From: an uncultured Saprospiraceae bacterium
GTDB lineage: Bacteria; Bacteroidota; Bacteroidia; Chitinophagales; Saprospiraceae
DNA length: 43,157 bases
Direction of reading: 5' to 3'
Assembly: GCA_937997635.1 (NCBI GenBank)
Contig: CALLFA010000029.1
Location: forward strand, 1 to 43,157
Part shown: one piece after another, positions 1 through 9,149 of the stretch
Position numbering within the stretch: the first letter of the stretch is position 1
Layout: the number at the start of each line of letters is the position of its first letter
The notes under the pieces: generated by a model
Told to the model about the DNA's origin: nothing
Database searches by the model: none
The model's input: only the letters and a program-made list of their open reading frames with translations
Program-made: the position numbers and the translations under genes

Positions 1-407
1 ACCCCGTTGGGGTATTTTGTTTATTGGCTTGTTTGATATTGATTGAATTTCATCTGACATGTCGTTAGCCCAACGGGCTTACATCAACAGCCATGGACAA
101 CGTCCATGGCTATTGATTGGTTTTAGCCTAGGAGTCCCAAAGGGACGACCTGCCCTAATTTGGATTTTACATAATTTTATTGAGGTCGTCCCTTTGGGAC
201 TCAGCGGAATAGCATTAAAGAGCGAGGGACGATGTCCCTCGTTTTTGATGATACCCCGTTGGGGTATTTTGTTTATTGGCTTGTTTGATATTGATTGAAT
301 TTCATCTGACATGTCGTTAGCCCAACGGGCTTACATCAACAGCCATGAACAACGTCCATGGCTATTGATGGGTTTTAGCCTAGAAGTCCCAAAGGGACGA
401 CCTATCC
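1..407. repeat. 252-bp modular palindromic repeat, 1.6 copies
   Basis: The unit is repeated with a period of 252 bases (the 13-mer ACCCCGTTGGGGT at 1-13 and 253-265). Each unit strings together short hairpins with 3-nt loops: ATACCCC/GGGGTAT (251-267), AGCCC/GGGCT (67-79), a 10-bp stem on AGCCATGGAC (89-111), GTCCC/GGGAC (130-151), its inverted copy (183-202) and GAGGGAC/GTCCCTC (224-240). The 130-151 and 183-202 parts also pair with each other as a longer inverted repeat. The second copy breaks off at about 407, just before the transposase gene. This looks like a REP/BIME-type element; such arrays are typical substrates of RAYT proteins. The start of the array lies outside the window. Confidence 0.85.
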
Positions 408-428
408 AGTCATGAGTATATATCACCA

Positions 429-881
429 TTATTCCCAAACATATCGTTCATCAAATTCTAAATCATTTTCATTTAGAATCCTAATGTATTCCTGTTTGAA
501 TGACTCTTTAGAATGATGTTCCTTTTGGTTTTCGATATAGGCAATGACATTATCAATTCGTTGATAATTAACTGAAAATATGCCATATCCTTTTTGCCAA
601 TAAAATGTTGAATATTGGGCACCTTGCGTTTTCATCCATCTGGAGGAATGCTGTTTTATTTGTTGTAATAACTTCGATTGAGTTATGTCACGTGAGAGTG
701 TACACAGGATGTGGATATGGTTTCTATATCCTCCAACTTTTACTGGATTACATTTCATTTTTTTACAAATACCACCAATGTACTTGAATAAATAATGTTC
801 AATAGCGTCATCAATATAGTTGACTCTTTTTTTTGTGCTAAATACAATGTGCACGTATACTTTAGATAATGCTTGGGGCAT
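429..881 (-). CDS. REP-associated (RAYT) / IS200-type Y1 transposase
   Basis: This 150-residue protein is a small HUH single-strand transposase of the Y1 type. The HUH motif is visible as NHIHIL (His55, His57). The catalytic tyrosine is most likely Tyr115 in the stretch VIAYIENQKEHH, whose ending is characteristic of the RAYT/IS200 family. The length matches that family (about 140-180 residues). Such enzymes cut and rejoin single-stranded hairpins, and RAYTs are linked to the spread of REP palindromes. Here the gene sits inside an array of just such palindromes: repeats end at about 407 on one side and resume at about 975 on the other. No accessory TnpB is present. The frame is intact, so the protein may be active; its role in spreading these repeats is inference. 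Confidence 0.88.
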   Translation of the reverse strand: MPQALSKVYVHIVFSTKKRVNYIDDAIEHYLFKYIGGICKKMKCNPVKVGGYRNHIHILCTLSRDITQSKLLQQIKQHSSRWMKTQGAQYSTFYWQKGYGIFSVNYQRIDNVIAYIENQKEHHSKESFKQEYIRILNENDLEFDERYVWE

Positions 882-974
882 AGTTGTTGTTTTGTTTGGT
901 AAAATTGTTGCTTAAATATATGGATTAATTCAGAGGCCGTCTTTAAAAGATACGCAAAAATTAAAATCAATTGA

Positions 975-2318
975 TGAACCCCCGTTGGGCCCGTTGGGGT
1001 ATTTTGCTGATTGATATTGATTGAATTTCACCAGACATGTAGTGAGCCCAGCAGGCTTACATCAATAGCCATGGACAACGTCCATGGCTATTGATGGTTA
1101 TTGGCCTAGGAGTCCCAAAGGGACGACCTATCCTAATTTGAATTTTACATAATTTTATTGAGGTCGTCCCTTTGGGACTCCATGGAATAGCATTAAAGAG
1201 CGAGGGACGATGTCCCTCGTTTTTGATGATACCCCGTTGGGGTATTTACTGATTGATATTTATTTGGCATGTAGTAATTCCAACAGGCTTGTATCAACAG
1301 CAATAAGCATAGTGCATGGCTGTTGATGAATTTAACCAAGGAGTCCCATTAAACAGCGATGGACGATGTTCCTAGATTTGATGATACACGTTGGGGTATT
1401 TTGCTGATTGACATTGATTGATTTTAACTGAACTTTGTTTAGCGTGTAGTTAGCCCAACGGGCTTACATCAACAGTCATGGACAACGTCCATGGCTATTG
1501 ATGAATTTTGGCCTAGGAGTCCCAAAGGGACGACCTATCCTAATTTGAATTTACATAATTTTATTGAGGCCGTCCCTTTGGGACTCCACGGAATAGCATT
1601 AAAGAGCGAGGGACGATGTCCCTCGTTTTTGATGATACCCCGTTGGGGTATTTACTAATTGATATTTATTTGGCATGTAGAAATTCCAACAGGATTGCAT
1701 CAACAGCAATGAGCATCGTCCATGGCTGTTGATGGGTTTAGCCCATGAGTCCCATTAAACAGCGATGGATGATATTCCTAGATTTGATGATACACGTTGG
1801 GGTATTTTGCTAATTGACATTGATTTATTTTAACTGAACTTTGTTTAGCATGTAGTTAGCCCAACGGGCTTACATCAATAGCCATGGACAACGTCCATGG
1901 CTATTGATGGGTTTTAGCCTAGGAGTCCCAACGGGACGACCTATCCTTATTTGAATTTCCCATAATTTTTTGAGGTCGTCCCTTTGGGACTCCACGGAAT
2001 AGCATTAAAGAGCGAGGGACGATGTCCCTCGTTTTTGATGATACCCCGTTGGGGTATTTAATGATTGATATTTATTTGGCATGTAGAAATTCAACAGGCT
2101 TGCATCAACAGCAATGAGCATAGTCTATGGCTGTTGATGAATTTAGCTCATGAGTCCCATTAAACAGCGATGGATGATGTTCCTCGATTTGATGATACAT
2201 ATTGGGGTGTTTTGCTGGCGTGTAGTTAGCCCAACGGGCTTATATCAACAGCCATGGACAACGTCCATGGCTGTTGATGTGTTTTAGCCTAGGAGTCCCA
2301 ACGGGACGACCTCCCCAA
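975..2318. repeat. Higher-order tandem repeat array (about 406-bp period)
   Basis: The array alternates a full hairpin unit (the same modules as at 1-407) with a shorter, degenerate unit that lacks the long GGAGTCCC/GGTCGTCC inverted pair. The composite repeats with a period of 406 bases: ACCCCGTTGGGGT starts at 1231, 1637 and 2043, and the variant TACACGTTGGGG starts at 1385 and 1791. The first composite is slightly shorter (about 397 bases between equivalent hairpins) and the last is cut short at about 2311. The array directly abuts the stop codon of the tetR gene (2319), so its hairpins would lie in the 3' end of that transcript and may act as a terminator. No coding frame was seen between 882 and 2318. 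Confidence 0.85.
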
Positions 2319-2948
2319 TTATTCTATAAATGAATCCAACATACTCTCAATCAACACATCAAATTCCATCCGTCCATTTTCCGTAAAATGTGGCAATACC
2401 TGACTCCACACCATCTCTTTAAACACACGTTCTTTGTCTTCAATATTTCCTTTGTCTTTAGGACGAATCAAGAAAAAAGTGATAATCATCCAGATGGTTT
2501 GCGCAATTATTTTGTAATGGCCTAATCGCGGCTCTGCTTTCAATAATCCATTCGCTTCATTTTGTGATAACCAATTGTAAATCTGCAAAATGATCTCGTT
2601 TGTAATCGTTTGTCGAGAATCATATTGTTTGGGATAATTTCGTTGCAATTCAATAAGGTCTGTGAAGAAAAAAGAATATTGCAACAGCAGATGATAGTAC
2701 CGAGCCAACTGCGCATCGAAATCCATTAAACCTGGAAATTCTTTTCGTTCGTCAAAGATTGGCTTTAAGATATATGATAATTGACTAATGAGTGTGTCTA
2801 TGATTGCTTGTTTGCTGTGAAAATGATATGCCAAGTTACCAACACTGATCCCTGCATCATCGGCAATTTGTTGTAATCGCACATTCACTAATCCATGTTG
2901 ATTAAACAATCGAATGCTACTGGCTAATATCTTTTCTTTGGTTTTCAT
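2319..2948 (-). CDS. TetR/AcrR-family transcriptional regulator
   Basis: This 209-residue protein has an N-terminal TetR helix-turn-helix at about residues 5-50. The recognition part reads ISVGNLAYHFHSKQAII, a family signature (typically VSxGxxYxHFxxKxxL). The C-terminal part is helical and presumably binds an effector. It starts with ATG at 2948, seven bases before the reach of the hypE stop, and is the last gene of the minus-strand hypF-hypD-hypE run. This suggests co-transcription and possible feedback control of the maturation operon or of a nearby hydrogenase, but no operator was identified. The ligand and targets cannot be read from the sequence. Confidence 0.85.
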   Translation of the reverse strand: MKTKEKILASSIRLFNQHGLVNVRLQQIADDAGISVGNLAYHFHSKQAIIDTLISQLSYILKPIFDERKEFPGLMDFDAQLARYYHLLLQYSFFFTDLIELQRNYPKQYDSRQTITNEIILQIYNWLSQNEANGLLKAEPRLGHYKIIAQTIWMIITFFLIRPKDKGNIEDKERVFKEMVWSQVLPHFTENGRMEFDVLIESMLDSFIE

Positions 2949-2954
2949 GTGTGA

Positions 2955-4007
2955 TTAGCAGATTCTAGGGAGTTGCTGACCAACAAGCATATTGACAATG
3001 CGTTTGCCACCGATACCACTTTTGATGACTACTTGGCGTGGATGCTTCTCAGTAACGCTTCCTATAACTGTGGCTTTCGAATTTGGGTCAAGTGATTTAA
3101 GATGAACAACCACTTCTTCCGCTTTATCTGCTTCGACAACGGCAATAAAAATGCCTTCATTTGCAACATAGAGTGGGTCCAAGCCCAAGATTTCACAAGC
3201 TGCTTTGACCTGATTGTCGATTGGAATTTTTGTTTCTTCTAATAAAATACCGTTGGCTGAATCGCGTGCAATCTCATTTAAGACTGAGGCTAAGCCACCA
3301 CGAGTCGGGTCTTTTAAAAGTTTGATGCTAGATCCAAAAGTTTGAATTAATGAATTACAAGCATTATGTAAAGGTCTTGTATCACTCAAAATATCACTAT
3401 CAAATTCGAGTCCTTCACGAACAGACATGATGGCAATACCATGAGAAGCAATAACATCAGAAACAATAATGGCATCTCCTACAGACACCCGATCAATATC
3501 TATTTGTGCCCCATCCATAACGTGACCGATGCCAGTGGTGTTGATAAATATTTTATCGCCTTTACCATTTTCCACAACCTTAGTGTCACCAGTAATAACC
3601 TTTACATTAGCCGCTTCGCAAGCAGACTTTATGGAAATCAATATTCGCCAAAAATCATCCATCATCAATCCTTCTTCAATAATAAAACTCAACGATAGAT
3701 ATTTAGGAATGGCGCCACACATAGCAAGATCATTAACAGTCCCATTAACAGCCAATTCGCCAATATCGCCACCTGGAAAAAAGAGTGGTGATATCACAAA
3801 ACTATCTGTAGTAAATGCAGTTTTGCCAGACCAGTCAAAGATTGCCCCATCATGGTGTTTATCTAAAAGTTCATTTCCCAGAAGATCGAAAACGCCTTTG
3901 GCTAACAAGTTGTTGGTGAGTGTGCCACCACCGCCATGTGCAAGACTAATTCTGTCATAGTCCAGTTTAGGCATCGGACACGATAATTTCATTTTAGGTG
4001 TACTCAT
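2955..4007 (-). CDS. hypE: [NiFe] hydrogenase maturation protein HypE
   Basis: HypE receives a carbamoyl group from HypF on its C-terminal cysteine and dehydrates it to thiocyanate, the CN ligand donor for the [NiFe] active-site iron; it then passes cyanide to the HypC-HypD complex. The 350-residue protein shows the PurM/AIR-synthase-like fold signatures LAHGGGG near the N-terminus and FFPGGDIGELAVNGTVNDL in the ATP-binding part. It ends in the diagnostic PRIC, so the acceptor cysteine is the last residue. Length is normal for the family. ATG start at 4007; the gap to hypD is 13 bases, consistent with one operon. Confidence 0.97.
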   Translation of the reverse strand: MSTPKMKLSCPMPKLDYDRISLAHGGGGTLTNNLLAKGVFDLLGNELLDKHHDGAIFDWSGKTAFTTDSFVISPLFFPGGDIGELAVNGTVNDLAMCGAIPKYLSLSFIIEEGLMMDDFWRILISIKSACEAANVKVITGDTKVVENGKGDKIFINTTGIGHVMDGAQIDIDRVSVGDAIIVSDVIASHGIAIMSVREGLEFDSDILSDTRPLHNACNSLIQTFGSSIKLLKDPTRGGLASVLNEIARDSANGILLEETKIPIDNQVKAACEILGLDPLYVANEGIFIAVVEADKAEEVVVHLKSLDPNSKATVIGSVTEKHPRQVVIKSGIGGKRIVNMLVGQQLPRIC

Positions 4008-4020
4008 ATTGTGATGTGCA

Positions 4021-5118
4021 CTAAATAGATTCTGAAGCTAAAGAAAAATGATAATAAGCAGCACACGCGCCTTCCGAACTGACCATTGGTGCGCCTAAAG
4101 GAAATTCTGGTTTGCACTTCTTTCCAAATTGCGGACAATCTTTAGGCTTTTTAATGCCTTTCAACACTTGGCCTGCAATGCACTCTTCATTTTCTGGAGC
4201 AGCTTCTATGGAGATGTCGAATTTAAGATTTGCATCATAATCCTGATAACTTGTTTTCACTTCATAGCCACTCTGTGGAATAGCACCAATGCCTCTCCAG
4301 ACTCTACTTTGCACTTCAAAGACTTGGTCTATCATGTTGATCGCATGTGTATTTCCTTCAGCTTTCACAACTCGACTGTATTGATTTTCTAAAAGGTGAG
4401 TTCCATTTTCAAGTTGAGTGACAGTCATTAATATACCTTGCAATAAATCTATTGGTTCAAAACCAGTAACTACGATAGGGATGCTGTATGTGTCAACAAG
4501 TGGTTGATATTCAGATATTCCCATGATCGTGCATACATGTCCGGCAGCTAAGAAGCCATCGATGTGACTTTCTTCATCATTCATCACTGCTTCAATTGCT
4601 GGAGGTACAAGGACATGCGATGTTAGAATCGAATAATTTTTAACTCCCTGTGCATGAGCTTGTACAACCGACATTGCATTTGCTGGAGCTGTTGTTTCAA
4701 ATCCTACAGCGAAGAATACAACTTCTTGTTCAGGATTAGCCTGAGCAATTTGTACAGCCTCAATAGGTGAATATAAAATTCGAATGTCAGCCCCTTTCGC
4801 TTTAGAATCTAATAAGCTAGTTTTAGAGCCAGGTACACGAAGCATGTCTCCAAAAGAACAGAGTATCACATTTTTTTCTTCTGCTAAGTAAATAGCTTTA
4901 TCAATCAATTCTATTGGTGTAACGCAAACAGGGCAACCTGGTCCATGAATCATATTGACCGCAGCTGGGAGTAAATCGATGATGCCATTTTTTACGAGGC
5001 TGTGTGTTTGTCCTCCGCAAACTTCCATAATGTTCCACGGTTTGGTGACAACACGTTGTATTTCACTTAGAAGTTTTTGAGCTAGATCTCCATCTCTATA
5101 TTCTGACATAAATTTCAT
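4021..5118 (-). CDS. hypD: [NiFe] hydrogenase maturation protein HypD
   Basis: HypD is the [4Fe-4S] scaffold that, with HypC, assembles the Fe(CN)2CO unit of [NiFe] hydrogenases. Family motifs are present: CGGQTH, GPGCPVCVTP, GFETTAPANA, HVCTIMG, and a C-terminal cluster region with CPQFGKKCKPEFP and SSEGACAAYY, providing the expected cysteines. The frame stays open to a TTG at 5142, but the ATG at 5118 gives the usual N-terminus MKFMSEYRDGDLAQKLL and 365 residues, the usual family size, so it is preferred. It lies 25 bases after hypF. The partner hypC, often directly upstream of hypD, is absent from this operon. Confidence 0.96.
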   Translation of the reverse strand: MKFMSEYRDGDLAQKLLSEIQRVVTKPWNIMEVCGGQTHSLVKNGIIDLLPAAVNMIHGPGCPVCVTPIELIDKAIYLAEEKNVILCSFGDMLRVPGSKTSLLDSKAKGADIRILYSPIEAVQIAQANPEQEVVFFAVGFETTAPANAMSVVQAHAQGVKNYSILTSHVLVPPAIEAVMNDEESHIDGFLAAGHVCTIMGISEYQPLVDTYSIPIVVTGFEPIDLLQGILMTVTQLENGTHLLENQYSRVVKAEGNTHAINMIDQVFEVQSRVWRGIGAIPQSGYEVKTSYQDYDANLKFDISIEAAPENEECIAGQVLKGIKKPKDCPQFGKKCKPEFPLGAPMVSSEGACAAYYHFSLASESI

Positions 5119-5143
5119 AGAGCCAATTTGCGTATCCTTCAAT

Positions 5144-7435
5144 TTAGTTCTTTTCCATCAGTTTCTGCGACATCTGGAAATAAATATATTGTCCATATGA
5201 AATGTTCTCATCGTTGGGAGACAAATCGTGATGAAAATATAATGTGTAGTCCTTTGCGCACTTGTAGTGGATGACATCTACAAGTAAACTGTTTTGAAAA
5301 ACCCCACCACTAAATGCGAGTGAGTAACAGGCTTCTTTTGTTGCAACATCTGTAATCCATTTGACCAGGCTCATATGGAATTTTGCTGCTATCAGTCCAT
5401 TCGACTTTTCCTTTCTTATGTCCGTAATCATTTGAATTAAAAGATATTTTGCGATTCCGTTACTACCATTTTTATAATTCAGACTATAAGGTTCGACAGA
5501 GTCAAATCCATGCAAATCCGTGTGTTGTCTGGCAACGGTTTCTAGTTGCATTGCAGCTTCACCCTCATAGCTTTGTTTGTCTATGAGACCTAGAACGGAC
5601 GCGGCAGCATCAAAGAGTCTTCCCATACTTGATGTTTGCAGCACATTGTCTTTTTTTATTAAGGCAGTGTATATCCGCCATTCTTCATCAGTAAACTTAT
5701 GTTGGATAAAAGTCGTCCCAGCCTCTTCTCCATATAATATTGCTAGTGAAGAAATCCTTGGTTCTAAAGCCATTTTATCTTGCAAGAAATGAGGGTAATA
5801 ATTGAGGTGACCACATCTCTTCATTGAGTAATCTTTGTAAATGAAATATTCACTTCCCCAAATCATTCCATCCTCTCCAAGGCCTGTACCGTCCCAAATA
5901 ACGCCTAGTATTTGATTGCTAGAATCCAAAAGATTATGTTCACCTAATATAGCAGCGAAGTGCGCTTTGTGATGTTGAATTTTTGTTATCGGTGCATTGA
6001 ATTTTTGGGCAAGCTGTGTTCCTAATTGTTGCGTAAAATATTTAGGATGGGTGTCTGTGCAAATATAGCTTGGTTGAGTTTGAAGCAAATCAAGAAACTT
6101 AGATAAAGTAGTTGTATAGTGTTCTTGTGATTCAATACTTCCAAGTTTGCCGATGTATTGGCTGATATAAATGTTGCCTAGGTGTGAAATGGTAAAAGTA
6201 CTTTTCAATTCTGCTCCTAGACAAAGAATCGATTCCTGATCATTCGGCGAGTAACCCTTTAAACAGTTTGGTGCCATCCCCCTTGATCGGCGAAGGACAA
6301 TTTTCTGATTTGATGATGGGGTATAGGCGATGACGCTATCATCCTGAGGCATGAGGATGTCTCTGTTATTTAATAATACATAGTCTGCAATTGATGTGAG
6401 GTTTTCTATTGCATCTGCATTCTTGTAGGTGATAGGCAAGTTGGTTGTGTTTCCGCTCGTAGCTACAATTGGTTGCTTAAATGTACGAAGTAGTATTTCG
6501 AAAATTGGAGCATACGGAATCATAAGACCAATTGTATCTAAGTCTTCAGCAACATATGAAAAGTCATCGTTGATTAATTGTTTTGGGCAGAGGACAATTG
6601 GAGATATATGATCAGATAGTGCAGTATAGATGGAAGTGTTTTTGAGAGAAGGGTAGTCATCAAGACTTGGAATCATTACAGCAAAAGGTTTTGTAGGTCT
6701 GTGTTTCCTTGCTCTCAATTTTTGTATGGCGACTGCATTGTTGGCACCACAAGTCAATAGAAAACCACCAATGCCTTTGATAGCAATTATTTTTCCTTCA
6801 CGCCAAAGTGTTGGTATAAGATTTATAATTCCAGCTGTATCTGTATGGATTGTCTGTTTATTACTATCCACCAATTGCAATTGAATCCCACATTTGGGAC
6901 ACGAGATGGTTTGTGCATGAAATCGCCTATCATTTTGATCAGCATATTCATGGGCACATGTCTCGCACAGAATAAAGGAATTCATTGCCGTATGCTCTCT
7001 TTCAAAAGGTAAGTGCCGTGCAATAGAATATCTAGGTCCGCATTGTGTGCATGAAATGAAAGGATAGTCATTTCTCCTGCTGTGGATCAAGTCATGTTTA
7101 CAATCTGCACATAAAGCGAAGTCAGGTGTTATGGCGACTTGCGAACTAGATTTAGTTGATTGTTTAATAATGCTAAAATGATCATATGCTTTGAAGTCGA
7201 CTTGCTTTAATTCGCTTGAAGTAATAATAGAAAGTGTAGGCGCTGTCTGTAAAATTTTAGACACAAATACATCTGCTTTTTCCTTTGTGCTTGTAAAGTT
7301 TATATGTACACCACTAGGGTCATTGTTTACATCACCATTGATTCCTAAAAATTGTGCAAGCCTATAGATGAAAGGCCTAAATCCAATGCCTTGTACTTGT
7401 CCAGTGATATGAAAATGCCACGTTTTATCTTCCAT
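5144..7435 (-). CDS. hypF: Carbamoyltransferase HypF
   Basis: HypF uses carbamoyl phosphate and ATP to carbamoylate the C-terminal cysteine of HypE, the first step of cyanide ligand synthesis. The 763-residue protein has all expected domains in order: acylphosphatase domain (GQVQGIGFRPF near residue 14), two zinc-finger-like CxxC pairs (CADCKHDL with CTQCGPRYS, then CETC with CPKCG), a YrdC-like domain (KGIGGFLLTCGANN and RKHRPTKPFAVM) and a Kae1-like domain (HHKAHFAAILGEH, WDGTGLGEDG, FSGGVFQN). One oddity is the C-terminal motif, NDENISYGQ where most homologues have NDGGI(S/A)LGQ. It is first in the visible operon, followed by hypD and hypE. No clear promoter box was recognised upstream. 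Confidence 0.97.
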   Translation of the reverse strand: MEDKTWHFHITGQVQGIGFRPFIYRLAQFLGINGDVNNDPSGVHINFTSTKEKADVFVSKILQTAPTLSIITSSELKQVDFKAYDHFSIIKQSTKSSSQVAITPDFALCADCKHDLIHSRRNDYPFISCTQCGPRYSIARHLPFEREHTAMNSFILCETCAHEYADQNDRRFHAQTISCPKCGIQLQLVDSNKQTIHTDTAGIINLIPTLWREGKIIAIKGIGGFLLTCGANNAVAIQKLRARKHRPTKPFAVMIPSLDDYPSLKNTSIYTALSDHISPIVLCPKQLINDDFSYVAEDLDTIGLMIPYAPIFEILLRTFKQPIVATSGNTTNLPITYKNADAIENLTSIADYVLLNNRDILMPQDDSVIAYTPSSNQKIVLRRSRGMAPNCLKGYSPNDQESILCLGAELKSTFTISHLGNIYISQYIGKLGSIESQEHYTTTLSKFLDLLQTQPSYICTDTHPKYFTQQLGTQLAQKFNAPITKIQHHKAHFAAILGEHNLLDSSNQILGVIWDGTGLGEDGMIWGSEYFIYKDYSMKRCGHLNYYPHFLQDKMALEPRISSLAILYGEEAGTTFIQHKFTDEEWRIYTALIKKDNVLQTSSMGRLFDAAASVLGLIDKQSYEGEAAMQLETVARQHTDLHGFDSVEPYSLNYKNGSNGIAKYLLIQMITDIRKEKSNGLIAAKFHMSLVKWITDVATKEACYSLAFSGGVFQNSLLVDVIHYKCAKDYTLYFHHDLSPNDENISYGQYIYFQMSQKLMEKN

Positions 7436-7789
7436 GCTAATAACTGAGTACGTAATTTATCACTTAAGTGTATGTTACCTTCAGATTAGCCAATAAGGTA
7501 GGTGTTTTGAAAAATAGACTTTACTGATTTCACTTTTTTTAATAAAATCTTTCAGTGTGGGACACGTAATTCACTGTTTTGATTACACCTGCCCAAGTCT
7601 TAAGTTTTACATTGAAGACACAGTCTTCAGAGAACGAGTAGATGAAGTCGTGTTTATTTATTTTGTATGTCCCTAGTCCCTAGCAGCAAACCCCTAGTCC
7701 CTAGCAGCAAACCCCTAGTCTCTAGCAGCTAGTACCTAGTCCCTGACAGCTAGTCCCTATTCCCTAACAGCTAAAACCTAGCACCTCCC
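7436..7789. other. Intergenic region upstream of hypF
   Basis: These 354 bases separate hypF from the small membrane-protein gene upstream. The half nearer hypF (7436-7669) is AT-rich and presumably holds the hyp operon promoter, but I could not find a convincing Bacteroidota promoter pair. The other half is a degenerate 21-bp tandem repeat, listed separately. On the minus strand about 48 codons stay open at roughly 7530-7675 without any usable start codon; I do not call a gene there. Confidence 0.5.
7670..7784. repeat. Degenerate 21-bp tandem repeat
   Basis: About five head-to-tail copies of a unit close to CCTAGTCCCTAGCAGCAAAC lie here. The first two or three are nearly identical, and the later ones drift (CTAGTCTCTAGCAGCTAGT, CTAGTCCCTGACAGCTAGT and CTATTCCCTAACAGCTAAA). 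The array starts 5 bases past the stop codon of the minus-strand gene at 7790-8140 and lies upstream of hypF. It carries no frame of its own. Slippage expansion is the simplest origin; any regulatory role is speculation. Confidence 0.85.
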
Positions 7790-8140
7790 TTAAGCCACCA
7801 CAGCAACACTAGTCACCCCACACTCATGTTGCGCACAACAAATCTGACATGCAACCAATGAAGAACTTAATAAGAACAAAATACTGTGCAAATTCCAATT
7901 CCATTTCTTAGAAGTCATGATGTTTTTTGCTGTAAATAAGCCTGAGACACAGAATATGGCAGCCCAAAAAATGCCTGTAAAGTAGACCACATCCATAGAG
8001 ATTTGAATGTTACTTAATGTGGTGTCGTAGAAATCTTTGGAATATTCAAGACGTACTGTGGAGATTAAGAAAAGTGTAGCAAAATAAAGCGTCGTAAAAA
8101 GTGAATAGCCCTGTAAAGGGTTTAACGATAATTTGTTCAC
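7790..8140 (-). CDS. Small hypothetical membrane protein
   Basis: I do not recognise this 116-residue protein. It has three or four likely transmembrane stretches (about residues 13-28, 48-68 and 84-98), with a short loop RLEYSKDFYDTT between the first two. The tail CQICCAQHECG is rich in cysteine. The start is GTG at 8140; the next in-frame ATG lies after the first membrane segment, so GTG is the better choice. It stands alone between miaA (upstream on the same strand, stop at 8230) and the hyp operon. Function unknown. Confidence 0.6.
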   Translation of the reverse strand: MNKLSLNPLQGYSLFTTLYFATLFLISTVRLEYSKDFYDTTLSNIQISMDVVYFTGIFWAAIFCVSGLFTAKNIMTSKKWNWNLHSILFLLSSSLVACQICCAQHECGVTSVAVVA

Positions 8141-8229
8141 GATATTCGAGTTTTAGTTAATGTCTAACTTTTCCTTATACGCTTTGATTTTGATAACAAA
8201 CGCCTTAAGAATTGTATAAATTGTTAGAG

Positions 8230-9141
8230 CTAGACAATTTTTTGTTGCACATACGCTATAATGCCAGATAAATCGTCCGCTCTGAGTAATTGCCAGTTTT
8301 CTTTTTTCCGATACCAAGTCAGTTGTCTTTTGGCATATCTTCTCGTTTGTTGCTTGATCAAAGAGATCGCTTCTTCCTTCGATATATGCCCATCGAAATA
8401 CTTGAAAAATTCTGTGTATCCAACTGTTTGCAAGGCTTGAACATCTTTGAATGGGTAAAAAGTTCTGGCTTCATGCTCAAGTCCAGCTACAATCATGTTG
8501 TCTACTCGTTTGTTTATTCTGTCATACAATTCCTCGCGATCACGTTCTAATTGTACCAATATTGACTGAAACGGGCGAGAAATCGATGATTTACCTAAAT
8601 AACTTGAGTAAGGATGTCCATGGGCTCTGTACACGGATAGAGCTCTTATCAATCGACGAGAATTTTCTTTGTCTACTTTTTTATAATAATCTGGATCACA
8701 GTGTTGAAGTAGCTCTTGCAAATGAGCAATGCCCTTTATGTCAAGTTCTTTGTTTAAATCTGAGACAATTTGGTCTGGAACATCAGGAATCGAATCAAAA
8801 CCTTCTAAAACTGCCTGTATGTATAATCCAGTCCCACCACTCATCACGACGACATCATTGGATTGAAACAATTGTTCCAAGAGTGTCATGCTTTGTTGTT
8901 CGTAGTCCGACGCCGTAAATGAATCATGTATCGAACAGTGATTCACAAAATGATGAGTGACTTCATTTAGTTCTTGTTCTGAAGGCTTTGCAACACCAAT
9001 ATTGAGTTCTTTATAGACTTGTCTGCTGTCAGCATTGAGGATGCAAGTATTGAACTGTTTTGCTATATCTATTGAAATAGCTGTTTTTCCTACAGCAGTG
9101 GGACCAGCAATAACAACAAGATATGGACTGTGTTTTAACAT
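8230..9141 (-). CDS. miaA: tRNA dimethylallyltransferase MiaA
   Basis: MiaA transfers a dimethylallyl group to N6 of A37 in tRNAs reading UNN codons, which stabilises codon-anticodon pairing. The 303-residue protein has the P-loop AGPTAVGKTA near residue 12, followed by LNADSRQVYKELNIG, VTHHFVNHCSIHDSFTASDYEQ and the isopentenyl-transferase signature MSGGTGLYIQAV. Near the C-terminus are VGYTEFFKYFDG and QQTRRYAKRQLTWYRK, typical of the family. Length is normal. It starts with ATG at 9141 and is divergent from the acyltransferase gene at 9207. Confidence 0.97.
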   Translation of the reverse strand: MLKHSPYLVVIAGPTAVGKTAISIDIAKQFNTCILNADSRQVYKELNIGVAKPSEQELNEVTHHFVNHCSIHDSFTASDYEQQSMTLLEQLFQSNDVVVMSGGTGLYIQAVLEGFDSIPDVPDQIVSDLNKELDIKGIAHLQELLQHCDPDYYKKVDKENSRRLIRALSVYRAHGHPYSSYLGKSSISRPFQSILVQLERDREELYDRINKRVDNMIVAGLEHEARTFYPFKDVQALQTVGYTEFFKYFDGHISKEEAISLIKQQTRRYAKRQLTWYRKKENWQLLRADDLSGIIAYVQQKIV

Positions 9142-9149
9142 CTATGGCT

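Noticed and set aside
59-312. Overlapping frames on both strands in the first repeat
   Set aside because: They are translations of palindromic repeats and mirror each other; no protein character.
1-2318. CRISPR array
   Set aside because: Regular repeats are present, but they are long, palindromic and have no unique spacers of uniform length; no cas genes.
7530-7675. About 48 open codons on the minus strand between the tandem repeat and hypF
   Set aside because: The composition looks somewhat protein-like, but there is no ATG, GTG or TTG in a usable place and a stop bounds it within the repeat; at most a gene remnant.
7670-7784. CRISPR-like short repeats
   Set aside because: Units are directly adjacent with no spacers.
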